DNA of 6,925 bases from Rhodospirillales bacterium (GCA_030622775.1 JAUXFS010000094.1:1-6925), one strand, 5' to 3'; counted from the stretch's first letter, positions 1-5,530 are shown. The notes: generated from the letters alone by a model not told the origin. Numbers and translations: made by a program.

Positions 1-71
1 CTCTCCCCGGCGACCATGCCGTCAACATCGACCGAACCGTGGTCGGGTTCTTCCGTTCAACGGATTCGTAG
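1..71 (+). CDS. 3' end of an unidentified gene, possibly an alpha/beta-hydrolase (partial)
   Basis: One plus-strand frame stays open from base 3 to a TAG at 69-71 and reads LPGDHAVNIDRTVVGFFRS followed by TDS. This looks like real protein rather than a shadow: a Gly-Asp-His turn followed by an amphipathic helix ending in Phe-Phe is how many alpha/beta-hydrolases end, with the His as the catalytic one. Only 22 residues are visible, so this identification is an inference. The gene would converge on fmdB, with stop codons about 10 bases apart. No terminator is visible between them. Confidence 0.4.
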   Translation, partial: LPGDHAVNIDRTVVGFFRSTDS

Positions 72-80
72 CAAAGCCGG

Positions 81-419
81 CTAGTGCCCGATCATCCATG
101 GTCGGCTCGACCGATGGACATGGTATTTGCCGTGTTGATGATGGTCATGGCCGTGGCCATCTCCATGCCCATGCCCTCGTTTTTTCCCAACGCCATCGAG
201 TTGCTTGCGCGTCATCACCTGGGGTTCGTGGGCGCTTTTCTCGTTGCGCTCATGGGCGATGCGGGTATTCCTGGCCAACACGGGCAGGAACGGGGCGGTG
301 ATGGCGCGTGGGGCGACTTCCCCGCATGTCGGGCAGTCGACATCGGTTCCCGATTCGCTCATCGATCGCCAGTCCCGGAACGATCCGCATTGGTCGCACT
401 GATAGTCGTAAAGGGGCAT
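81..419 (-). CDS. fmdB: FmdB-type zinc-ribbon protein with histidine-rich tail
   Basis: This 112-residue protein opens with MPLYDYQCDQC, the hallmark of the FmdB regulatory/zinc-ribbon family. Cys8, Cys11, Cys29 and Cys32 form two CxxC knuckles expected to hold one zinc. FmdB was first described beside formamidase in Methylophilus methylotrophus, where a regulatory role was proposed; its biochemistry is poorly defined. The ATG at 419 was chosen over the upstream in-frame ATG at 455 because it gives the canonical family N-terminus and has a GAGG ribosome-binding site 8 bases upstream. After a charged linker (residues 50-80) the tail at residues 83-102 is very rich in His and Gly (nine His in 20 residues) and ends in His112, suggesting metal binding beyond the zinc ribbon. 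It is the last gene of the amide cluster, 117 bases after the channel gene. Confidence 0.88.
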   Translation of the reverse strand: MPLYDYQCDQCGSFRDWRSMSESGTDVDCPTCGEVAPRAITAPFLPVLARNTRIAHERNEKSAHEPQVMTRKQLDGVGKKRGHGHGDGHGHDHHQHGKYHVHRSSRPWMIGH

Positions 420-459
420 GACAAATACCTCACAAGTTAGCTGCGATACGAGCACCGAT

Positions 460-490
460 CAGCACCGGTGGCAACCACCCGCCGGTGCTG
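460..490 (-). repeat. Inverted repeat in the amiS-fmdB spacer
   Basis: CAGCACCGG (460-468) is exactly complementary to CCGGTGCTG (482-490), giving a 9-bp stem with a 13-base loop that can itself pair TGG with CCA. An extra AGCACCG copy lies at 451-457, so one arm has a tandem partner and could form an alternative pairing. On the transcript the stem is not followed by a U tract, so it does not look like an intrinsic terminator. It could stabilise the upstream mRNA end or modulate fmdB translation (inference). Confidence 0.5.
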
Positions 491-536
491 AACGATCAAA
501 ACCGTAAGCTCCCTCTTCGAGCCGCGCCTGCGATGG

Positions 537-1070
537 CTATGGCCCGCCGACCCCGGGCATCGTTCCGGAGAGGAGCAAGTAACCCGGGATCCACCCGGTG
601 TAGATGCCCTGGGCGCTGCAAAGTATTCCGGTTGTTCTGGTCAGTTGGCCCTTGCCCAGCGCGAGGATCAGGAAAAACAGGAACCACAGGACGCCCCACG
701 ACAACCAGCAGATGCCGAACCACACGTCCCAGGTGCCCGTCCCGCCTGCAAAGGTTTCGATGGTAACCGGTATGCAGGTGATGGCCACGAACAGGCAAAA
801 CCATCCCAAACCACGACCGTCGGCCCCGTTCCACCTGTTCCAGGCAACCCAATAGTAAGTGAAACTGAAAAGCAGAGTCAGTGCGGCCCCCTTGATCGAA
901 GCCAGATCCGCTGCCGGCCCGAAGGCCAGAAACAACGCGACGAGAAGCGTCAGAGTGCCGACGAAAACATCGATGACGGTGATCTCACGGTCATCGACCT
1001 TTCCCAACAACCAGAGACCGTTCAGAAAGAGAACGGCTCCAACCCAAAACAGCGCCAATCCCAACAACAT
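537..1070 (-). CDS. amiS: AmiS/UreI-family amide channel
   Basis: This 177-residue, very hydrophobic protein is predicted to be an inner-membrane channel for short amides or urea. Six membrane spans are visible at about residues 4-23, 31-50, 60-78, 87-107, 115-138 and 147-168, matching the six-helix AmiS/UreI fold, and the length is usual for AmiS. Family-like features include the Trp/Tyr-rich third helix (FSFTYYWVAWNRW) and the end TGWIPGYLLL. The ATG at 1070 has a GGAGGA ribosome-binding site 7 bases upstream. It lies directly after the formamidase gene, so formamide or a similar amide is the likely substrate. It would replace the ABC transporter found in the Methylophilus fmd cluster. No urease gene is present, arguing against a UreI role. 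The protein contains no histidine, whereas acid gating of Helicobacter UreI depends on periplasmic His, so it is probably not proton gated. Confidence 0.9.
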   Translation of the reverse strand: MLLGLALFWVGAVLFLNGLWLLGKVDDREITVIDVFVGTLTLLVALFLAFGPAADLASIKGAALTLLFSFTYYWVAWNRWNGADGRGLGWFCLFVAITCIPVTIETFAGGTGTWDVWFGICWLSWGVLWFLFFLILALGKGQLTRTTGILCSAQGIYTGWIPGYLLLSGTMPGVGGP

Positions 1071-1103
1071 CGCCGATTCCTCCGTTTCTTGAGGTTTGCC
1101 CTA

Positions 1104-1121
1104 CGCCGCCCGCTGGCGGCG
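1104..1121. repeat. GC-rich hairpin upstream of amiS
   Basis: CGCCGCC (1104-1110) pairs with GGCGGCG (1115-1121) across a CGCT loop, a 7-bp all-G/C stem lying about 35 bases before the amiS start. It sits between the fmdA terminator-like hairpin and the amiS ribosome-binding site. It may be a REP-like dispersed palindrome or a second RNA stem protecting the amiS message. The sequence alone does not distinguish these. Confidence 0.45.
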
Positions 1122-1138
1122 CAAGCTCACCCTTCGGG

Positions 1139-1186
1139 AAAAGAAAAAGGAAGGACGGGGGATATGGTTTGGCCATACCCCCGTCC
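1139..1186 (-). terminator. Intrinsic terminator-like hairpin after fmdA
   Basis: Starting 11 bases after the fmdA stop codon, the minus-strand transcript reads GGACGGGGG (1178-1186), then TATGG, a five-base loop, CCATA, one bulged base, and CCCCCGTCC (1153-1161). This is a 14-bp stem interrupted by one bulge. It is followed directly by TTCCTTTTTCTTTT (1139-1152), a T-rich tail. Stem strength and tail are typical of a Rho-independent terminator, although the tail is broken by C residues. Because amiS and fmdB lie downstream on the same strand, it probably lowers rather than abolishes their expression, or they have a separate promoter (inference). Confidence 0.75.
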
Positions 1187-1196
1187 CTTTCTCCAA

Positions 1197-2423
1197 TCAG
1201 CTTGCCACGGCTATGTCGGACGCGGGAACTTGCCGCGTTGGCCCTTGAGCGTTCGGATTAATATCGAAGTCGAAAATCGCGGTCGGGATCGCGACCGTGC
1301 AGCACGCATTGGGAATGTCGACGATGCCGCTGATCCGGCCTTCGACCGGCGCCGTGCCGAGGATGACGTAAGCCTGTGCCCCGGTGTAACCGAACTTCTT
1401 CAGGTACTCGACGGCATTGAGGCAGGCGCGCCGATAGGCCACATGGGCGTCCAGATAGTACTGTTCGCCGGTGTGCTCGTCCACCGAGATTCCCTCGAAA
1501 ACGAGATACTCGGCGAAGTGAGGTTCGATCGGGCTCGGGCGGAAAATCGGATTGATGACGCCATACTTCTCGATACCGCCCTTGATGAGATCGACCCCGA
1601 TGTCCAGGAACCCGGCCATCTCGATCGCCCCGCAGAAGGTGATCTCGCCGTCGCCCTGGGACCAGTGGATGTCGCCCATCGACAGACCGCCCCCGTTGAC
1701 ATAGACGGGGAAGTATATCTTCGACCCGCGCGACAGGTTCTTGATGTCGCAGTTGCCGCCGTGTTCCCGCGGAGGCACCGTTCGCCAAGCCTCCTTGGCG
1801 GCGGCCGCAGCAGCCGCTTCCGGCATCTGGCCCATGAGCGCCGTGTCGGCGTGCGGTGGCGCCAACAACGGTGGGACGCGATTGGGATCCGTGGCGAGAA
1901 GGGCCGCCTCCCGCTTGTTGGCCGTTTCCATCAGCTCCCTCGAGGGCAGGCAGCCGATCAGGCCGGGATGAATAATGCCCGCCCAGCGGACGCCCGGCAC
2001 ATGGCGTGAGGTTGTGTAGATCCCGTGGAAATCCCAGCACGCCTTGCGAGCTTCCGGGAAGTGCTCGACTAGAAAACCGCCCCCGTTCTCTCTTGCGAAA
2101 ATCCCCGTAAAGCCCCAAGCCGACGCTGGCAACGCCCCGGCGTCGAGGATATCGACGACCATAAGGTCACCGGGTTCCGCGCCGTGGACTCCGAACGGGC
2201 CGCTCAGGTAATGGACCTTGGTGAGGTCGACGTCCCGGACATCGTTGGCGCTGTCATCATTTTTGATCTGGCCGCCCGTCCAATCGTAAGTTTCCACCCG
2301 GAACTCGTCCCCGGGGTTGTACCATTCGATCATCGGAATGTCAGGATGCCAGCGGTTGTGGGTCTTGATGTCCTGTTCTTCAGGCCACTTATTGAAATCA
2401 ACGCTGAATGCTGTCTTCGCCAT
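1197..2423 (-). CDS. fmdA: Formamidase (acetamidase/formamidase family)
   Basis: FmdA hydrolyses formamide to formate and ammonia, with weaker action on other short amides. It is a cytosolic enzyme of the acetamidase/formamidase family, unrelated to the nitrilase-type amidases. The 408-residue length matches Methylophilus FmdA. Family blocks are visible throughout: NRWHPDIPMIEWYNPGDE (residues 23-40), GPFGVHGAEPGDLMVVDIL (75-93), IIHPGLIGCLPS (150-161), TVPPREHGGNCDIKNLSRGS (215-234), the highly conserved GDIHWSQGDGEITFCGAIEM (250-269) and VDIPNACCTVAIP (368-380). A seven-Ala run at 203-209 lies in a variable helix before the PPRE block. The ATG at 2423 is preceded by a strong GGGAGGAT ribosome-binding site. 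It heads the amide genes, 270 bases after the regulator gene, and is followed at once by a terminator-like hairpin. Acetamide as the main substrate cannot be excluded. Confidence 0.96.
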   Translation of the reverse strand: MAKTAFSVDFNKWPEEQDIKTHNRWHPDIPMIEWYNPGDEFRVETYDWTGGQIKNDDSANDVRDVDLTKVHYLSGPFGVHGAEPGDLMVVDILDAGALPASAWGFTGIFARENGGGFLVEHFPEARKACWDFHGIYTTSRHVPGVRWAGIIHPGLIGCLPSRELMETANKREAALLATDPNRVPPLLAPPHADTALMGQMPEAAAAAAAKEAWRTVPPREHGGNCDIKNLSRGSKIYFPVYVNGGGLSMGDIHWSQGDGEITFCGAIEMAGFLDIGVDLIKGGIEKYGVINPIFRPSPIEPHFAEYLVFEGISVDEHTGEQYYLDAHVAYRRACLNAVEYLKKFGYTGAQAYVILGTAPVEGRISGIVDIPNACCTVAIPTAIFDFDINPNAQGPTRQVPASDIAVAS

Positions 2424-2613
2424 GAGATCCTCCCTTGACTGGCGTGGTCCCTATGACCCTATAACTCGCGGCGACGAAGCTTTCGCCGTGAACGCCGCGC
2501 TTTTACGTTGGTACTGGAAGCCGCGGTGCTTGGCCGACATCTGTTCCGGTCATTCGTTGATTTCTCGGATGCCTTCCTCCTACGCAGCACCGCCGCGACT
2601 CACTCTCGCTGTG

Positions 2614-2648
2614 AATAACTGTCCTAGCCTCGTTCTCGGAGATTGTCT
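2614..2648 (-). promoter_or_regulatory. Predicted fmdA promoter
   Basis: In the 270-base gap before fmdA the best-placed -10 candidate is TAGGAC (2621-2626). Eighteen bases upstream is a poor -35-like GAAGAC (2645-2650) that overlaps the palindrome at 2649-2664. Both hexamers are weak, as expected of an activator-dependent promoter. The predicted start is near 2614, leaving a leader of about 190 bases before the fmdA ATG. No sigma-54 (GG/GC) element was seen in the gap. This rests mainly on the geometry relative to the palindrome. Confidence 0.35.
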
Positions 2649-2664
2649 TCACCCCCAGGGGTGA
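2649..2664. promoter_or_regulatory. Operator-like palindrome upstream of fmdA
   Basis: TCACCCC and GGGGTGA form a perfect 7-bp inverted repeat around a central CA. A two-base centre is too tight for a good RNA hairpin and no T tract follows, so a dimeric DNA-binding protein site is more likely than a terminator. It lies 30 bases beyond the stop codon of the LuxR-type regulator. Its centre is 42.5 bases before the transcription start implied by the TAGGAC -10 candidate, the usual place for a LuxR-type activator overlapping the -35. The regulator encoded next door is the obvious candidate ligand (inference). Confidence 0.5.
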
Positions 2665-2693
2665 TATCGTCGCACCGTCCCGCGGGCGCCGAC

Positions 2694-3839
2694 TCAGTGG
2701 TGGTCGGTGCAGGTCCTGGCGTGCAGGCGGATGAGGTCGGCCTGGCTGTGGGTGTCGGTCTTGGCGTAAATCTGCTTCATTTGACTGCGTGCGGTGTTTC
2801 GGCTGATGCCGATCCGCAGCGCCGCTTCGGCGAGACCGCTTCCGTCCAGGATCAAGCGGGCCAGCCGCTCCTCGGCCGGAGTCAGACCATATAGGTTGGC
2901 GAACATGCACGCACCGCCGGTTCCTTCCTTCTCCGGATCCTTGGTGATGATCAGCGCCCCGCCGCGGGCGGATCTCATCGTCTCGGTCATGGCTCCGTTT
3001 ACCGGAGAAATCAAAAGCATCAGCGGGTGGTTGCCGGAGGGCCGCGAGACCGCGAGGTGGCCTCCGGGAGTTCGGCCGACCCCAGCGGTCATGGTCGTGG
3101 CCTCGGTAATCATCCGCATAAGGTGTTGGTTCTCCGCCCGGGATGAGGCGGCAAGATGCCCCTGCCGGAGCAGGAGCCCGTCCTGTTCTTGCAGGAGATT
3201 TTCGGCCACATGATTGAGCACCATCGGGCGTCCGTCGCCGTCGACAATGAGTGTGGCGACGGACAGCCGATCGAGGAGGTCGAGGAACGACTCGTTCTCG
3301 GCGCGGTGGCGCAGGACCTGCCGGTGCAGTTGGAGTGCGCGTTCGACGTGGGGTACCAGGTGCGACAGAAACGGTTTGTCATCGACCCCGAACGGTTCGG
3401 TGTTCCGGGCGCGATTGATGGCGACGCATTCCAGATAGGGACCCGAGCGGGTGACCACCCCACAAATCCGCTGATAGCATTGCTGCGGTCTCAGATAGTC
3501 GTTGTAGAATTCGGTCCGTACGAGTTCCGTTTCCGGAACCAACTCATCGCCCACGTGCACCCGTCTCGGATCGTAGGCCCTTTGATCACGCAGCCAAGGG
3601 TTTCTGGCCCCGAAGTACTGGTCGTAGAGGACCTTGTAGCGGGGATCGAGACCGACATCGAAGCTGCGGGTGCCTTTCCCCGAGGAGAAGTCGTGGGTCA
3701 ACAGACATCCGCCAACAGCCCCGTAGTGATCGCACAGCCGGCCAAGGAAATCCGACCAGCGGCGTTCGTCGTCCGCCGCCACGTACGCTAGGTCGATCAT
3801 TTCGACGAGGGTATCCCCCCTGCCCAACGGCCTTTTCAT
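2694..3839 (-). CDS. LuxR-type helix-turn-helix regulator, probable regulator of the fmd genes
   Basis: This is a 381-residue DNA-binding regulator. The C-terminus (about residues 317-375) is a LuxR/GerE-type HTH: YGLTPAEERLARLILDGS leads into AEAALRIGISRNTARS and the helix end QIYAKTDTHSQADLIRLHA. The N-terminal half resembles the sensor part of many proteobacterial stand-alone LuxR-type regulators. A PAS-like strand-turn (VATLIVDGDGRPMVLNHVAENL, about 194-215) precedes the linker. No receiver domain is present, so it is not a classical response regulator, and I cannot identify the ligand. The start is uncertain: the ATG at 3839 fits the family N-terminus, a GTG at 3866 adds nine residues, and an ATG at 3800 would clip the first helix. 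None has a clear ribosome-binding site. An in-frame stop just upstream (3891-3889) rules out longer forms. Being upstream of and co-oriented with fmdA, it probably responds to an amide or nitrogen signal (inference). Confidence 0.85.
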   Translation of the reverse strand: MKRPLGRGDTLVEMIDLAYVAADDERRWSDFLGRLCDHYGAVGGCLLTHDFSSGKGTRSFDVGLDPRYKVLYDQYFGARNPWLRDQRAYDPRRVHVGDELVPETELVRTEFYNDYLRPQQCYQRICGVVTRSGPYLECVAINRARNTEPFGVDDKPFLSHLVPHVERALQLHRQVLRHRAENESFLDLLDRLSVATLIVDGDGRPMVLNHVAENLLQEQDGLLLRQGHLAASSRAENQHLMRMITEATTMTAGVGRTPGGHLAVSRPSGNHPLMLLISPVNGAMTETMRSARGGALIITKDPEKEGTGGACMFANLYGLTPAEERLARLILDGSGLAEAALRIGISRNTARSQMKQIYAKTDTHSQADLIRLHARTCTDHH

Positions 3840-4077
3840 TCTAGCGGTATCAGGGCTGCGCCCCACGGAAACGCCAACGCCGGTCTACCAGGGAAACGGT
3901 ATCGTCTCCTTCTCCGAGTTTTTTGGCGCCCGTAAGACGCGTCCTGTTTCCTCCCTCCAAAGCCTCCCGGGGACCGATCTGATGAGCCGAAGTTGAATGT
4001 TTGCGGTCCCGGAAATTATTCTTGCGCCCGCGCAAATTACCGCACGGAACACGCCCCTATTTGGGTGTGTGTTGATT

Positions 4078-4105
4078 AGGTTAGACCTGAGGTCTGGGCT
4101 GTCAA
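4078..4105 (-). promoter_or_regulatory. Predicted promoter of the LuxR-type regulator
   Basis: A perfect -35 hexamer TTGACA (4100-4105, minus strand) is followed after 16 bases by TAACCT (4078-4083), which matches three of six -10 positions. Transcription would begin near 4071, giving a leader of about 230 bases to the ATG at 3839. The leader holds purine-rich GGAGGGAGG- and GGAGAAGGAG-like stretches, but no convincing small ORF follows them. The spacer is almost filled by a palindrome, implying repression or autoregulation. Confidence 0.5.
4083..4095. promoter_or_regulatory. Operator-like palindrome in the regulator promoter spacer
   Basis: AGACCT and AGGTCT form a perfect 6-bp inverted repeat around a single G. 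It lies between the predicted -35 and -10 of the regulator promoter and touches the -10. A protein bound here would block RNA polymerase, so a repressor site or negative autoregulation is the natural reading. The half-site differs from the palindrome upstream of fmdA, although both carry ACC/GGT cores. Confidence 0.4.
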
Positions 4106-4127
4106 GAGGCCTGAATTTTCGTAATAA
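4099..4127 (+). promoter_or_regulatory. Possible divergent plus-strand promoter
   Basis: CTGTCA (4099-4104), four of six -35 matches, lies 17 bases before TAATAA (4122-4127), three of six -10 matches. It faces the membrane-protein gene starting at 4358, and its -35 overlaps the -35 of the predicted minus-strand promoter. The surrounding 120 bases (4081-4200) are only about 44% GC by hand count, as expected for a promoter region. The leader would be about 220 bases. The match is weak, and other AT-rich hexamers nearby, including the palindrome CGAATATTCG at 4171-4180, could serve instead. Confidence 0.22.
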
Positions 4128-4232
4128 AGAATATTGCAACTAAACATTGAGCCGGCAATGAAGGATATCTCGAATATTCGCGCTTCTCGTTGGATGACGC
4201 CACTACCAGATGCAAGGTCCGGGAAAAGCTAT

Positions 4233-4259
4233 CGCCCGCAAGGCGAGGGCTGAACGCCC
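4233..4259 (+). other. Two small tandem hairpins in the leader of the membrane-protein gene
   Basis: CGCC (4233-4236) pairs with GGCG (4242-4245) around CGCAA. GGGC (4247-4250) pairs with GCCC (4256-4259) around TGAAC. Both lie in the untranslated stretch before the start at 4358. I do not recognise a known riboswitch core. The stems are short and may be chance in GC-rich DNA. Confidence 0.25.
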
Positions 4260-4277
4260 GGAGAAACTTCCGCGACC

Positions 4278-4291
4278 GTGAACTGGTTCAC
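4278..4291. promoter_or_regulatory. Perfect palindrome upstream of the membrane-protein gene
   Basis: GTGAAC and GTTCAC form a perfect 6-bp inverted repeat around TG, ending 66 bases before the ATG at 4358. Its length and symmetry fit an operator for a dimeric regulator. No regulator for it is visible in the window, and the two other palindromes here have different half-sites. Confidence 0.35.
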
Positions 4292-4357
4292 AGACTGGGA
4301 CACCCATTCGGGGTAGCGTGGGTCATCGACAACCCAAAGAAACAAATGGGGGAGACG

Positions 4358-5224
4358 ATGGCCCAGGCTCTACCACGCACCGCGCAAGGACCCAGACTCG
4401 TGACCCGCAACCAGCCGACGGAAACCCGCGGCTTTGCCGCCCGCCGGCGCAAACGGCGCGACCCGAAAGCGAACGACGGTTTCAGCGGCCTCGGCGACGC
4501 GGTGACGGTGCGCGAGGTAAACGCGCTGATCCACTACGCGTCCGAACGCGGCCTCGATCCCGGGGGCAAGGTCCTGGTCCCGCTCTACGAATCCGTCTGC
4601 CGGTTCGAGACGGCGGACAATCCGCAAGCCCGCCTCGACGCCGGCAAGGAGATGCTGCGGCACTACTCGGCGCTCGCCGGGATCACCTTCAAGGACAACG
4701 TCAACGGCCGCACCCTGCACGAGGCGCGGCGCGTCGGCCGCTACATGAGCAAGATCGTCGTTCTCGGCCTGGTTTCCCTGTTTCTCGGAGTCTTTACCGA
4801 GATCCTGCCGCTGGTCGCGGAAAGCCTCGCCGCCAGCGCCGACCCGTTCGCCCAGGCGCTGTTCGCGCTCAACGCCACCAACACGCTGATCTACCTCAAC
4901 CCGTTCTTCTGGGGCGCGGTCGGATCGTGCGTGTTTTTGATGAAGCGGATGTCCGATCTGGCCGCCGCCGGCAGTTTCGACAGCCGCCGGCTGCAGGGCC
5001 ACGGCGCCCGCATCTTCCTTGGCGCCGCCTTCGCCGGGATCGTCGTCAACGGCTTCGGGCTCCACGGCGTTCCGCAGGTTGCCGGCGCCACCTCCGAGAT
5101 GATCAACCTGACCGGCGCCGGCGTCGCCTTCCTCTGCGGCCTCGGGGTCAAGGTCATCTACGGGGCGTTCGAGCGGTTCGTCGAAGCGGCGCACCAGCGG
5201 ATCGTCGGCGCCGGCGCCCGGTAG
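4358..5224 (+). CDS. Unrecognised membrane protein, four predicted helices
   Basis: I do not recognise this 288-residue protein by name. The first roughly 125 residues are soluble: a basic stretch (ARRRKRR, 28-34), then a mixed helical region (48-125). Four hydrophobic segments follow at about 132-152, 168-195, 217-235 and 249-268, ending in a short amphipathic tail. The pattern of a helix ending GAVGSCVFLMKRMSD, then SFDSRR and another helix, then a Gly-rich last helix with GAFERFVE, resembles a class of bacterial hypothetical membrane proteins I have seen. I cannot assign a function. The frame is open back to 4190, but that upstream part lacks family-like sequence. ATG 4358 was chosen because GGGGGAG lies just before it; ATG 4346, four codons upstream, is possible. 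Codon use is strongly GC-rich like gatB, supporting a genuine resident gene. It converges on the GlsB gene with a 16-base gap. Confidence 0.78.
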   Translation: MAQALPRTAQGPRLVTRNQPTETRGFAARRRKRRDPKANDGFSGLGDAVTVREVNALIHYASERGLDPGGKVLVPLYESVCRFETADNPQARLDAGKEMLRHYSALAGITFKDNVNGRTLHEARRVGRYMSKIVVLGLVSLFLGVFTEILPLVAESLAASADPFAQALFALNATNTLIYLNPFFWGAVGSCVFLMKRMSDLAAAGSFDSRRLQGHGARIFLGAAFAGIVVNGFGLHGVPQVAGATSEMINLTGAGVAFLCGLGVKVIYGAFERFVEAAHQRIVGAGAR

Positions 5225-5240
5225 GTTCGGCGAGGCGGCA

Positions 5241-5492
5241 TCACCCCCGCTTGATCAGCCGAATCAGGAACAACAGCACCACCGCGCCGAAGACCGCGGT
5301 GAACAGCGAGCCGAACAGCCCGCCGGCGGTCATGCCGAAAAACCCCAGGATATGGCCGCCGATCAACGCGCCGACGACGCCGACGACCAGGTTGCCGATC
5401 AGCCCGAGCCCGCCGCCGCGCACCACGGCGCAGGCGATCCAGCCGGCGGCCAGGCCGACCAACAGAAACAACAGAAGCGCGGTCACATCCAT
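5241..5492 (-). CDS. GlsB/YeaQ/YmgE-type small membrane protein (transglycosylase-associated family)
   Basis: This 83-residue protein is almost wholly hydrophobic, with three predicted helices at about residues 5-24, 28-50 and 56-79. The Gly-rich repeats GNLVVGVVGALIGGHILGFF and the ending LLFLIRLIKRG are characteristic of the GlsB/YeaQ/YmgE family, small inner-membrane proteins often induced by general or envelope stress; their biochemical role is unclear. The usual length is 80-90 residues, so it is complete. The ATG at 5492 has a purine-rich AAGAAG 4 bases upstream. It begins only 38 bases after the gatB stop on the same strand, so read-through from gatB is possible, but nothing suggests a functional link. 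Confidence 0.9.
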   Translation of the reverse strand: MDVTALLLFLLVGLAAGWIACAVVRGGGLGLIGNLVVGVVGALIGGHILGFFGMTAGGLFGSLFTAVFGAVVLLFLIRLIKRG

Positions 5493-5530
5493 GATTCTTC
5501 TTTCCGTCGGGGTTCTTCGAGTGTCTTCGG

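Noticed and set aside
420..455. Longer FmdB start at 455
   Set aside because: It would add 12 residues before the invariant MPLYDY family start, and the GAGG site is correctly placed for the ATG at 419.
645..2009. A 454-codon open frame on the plus strand
   Set aside because: It lies antisense to amiS and fmdA, whose proteins are clear family members. Its product is Arg/Asp-rich with no recognisable domain, as expected of a shadow frame in GC-rich coding DNA.
2649..2664. Palindrome read as a terminator of the regulator gene
   Set aside because: A two-base loop is sterically unfavourable and no T-rich tail follows on the minus strand.
3156..3791. A 211-codon plus-strand frame opposite the regulator gene
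   Set aside because: It is the complement of the LuxR-type coding sequence, with no family-like motif or ribosome-binding site.
3850..4139. Small minus-strand frames (61 and 84 codons) upstream of the regulator
   Set aside because: They overlap each other in different frames, cross the predicted promoter and have no coherent protein sequence or placed ribosome-binding site.
4190..4345. N-terminal extension of the membrane protein back to 4190
   Set aside because: The extension has no domain-like sequence or ribosome-binding site, and it covers the hairpins and palindrome. GGGGGAG beside the ATG at 4358 is a better start signal.
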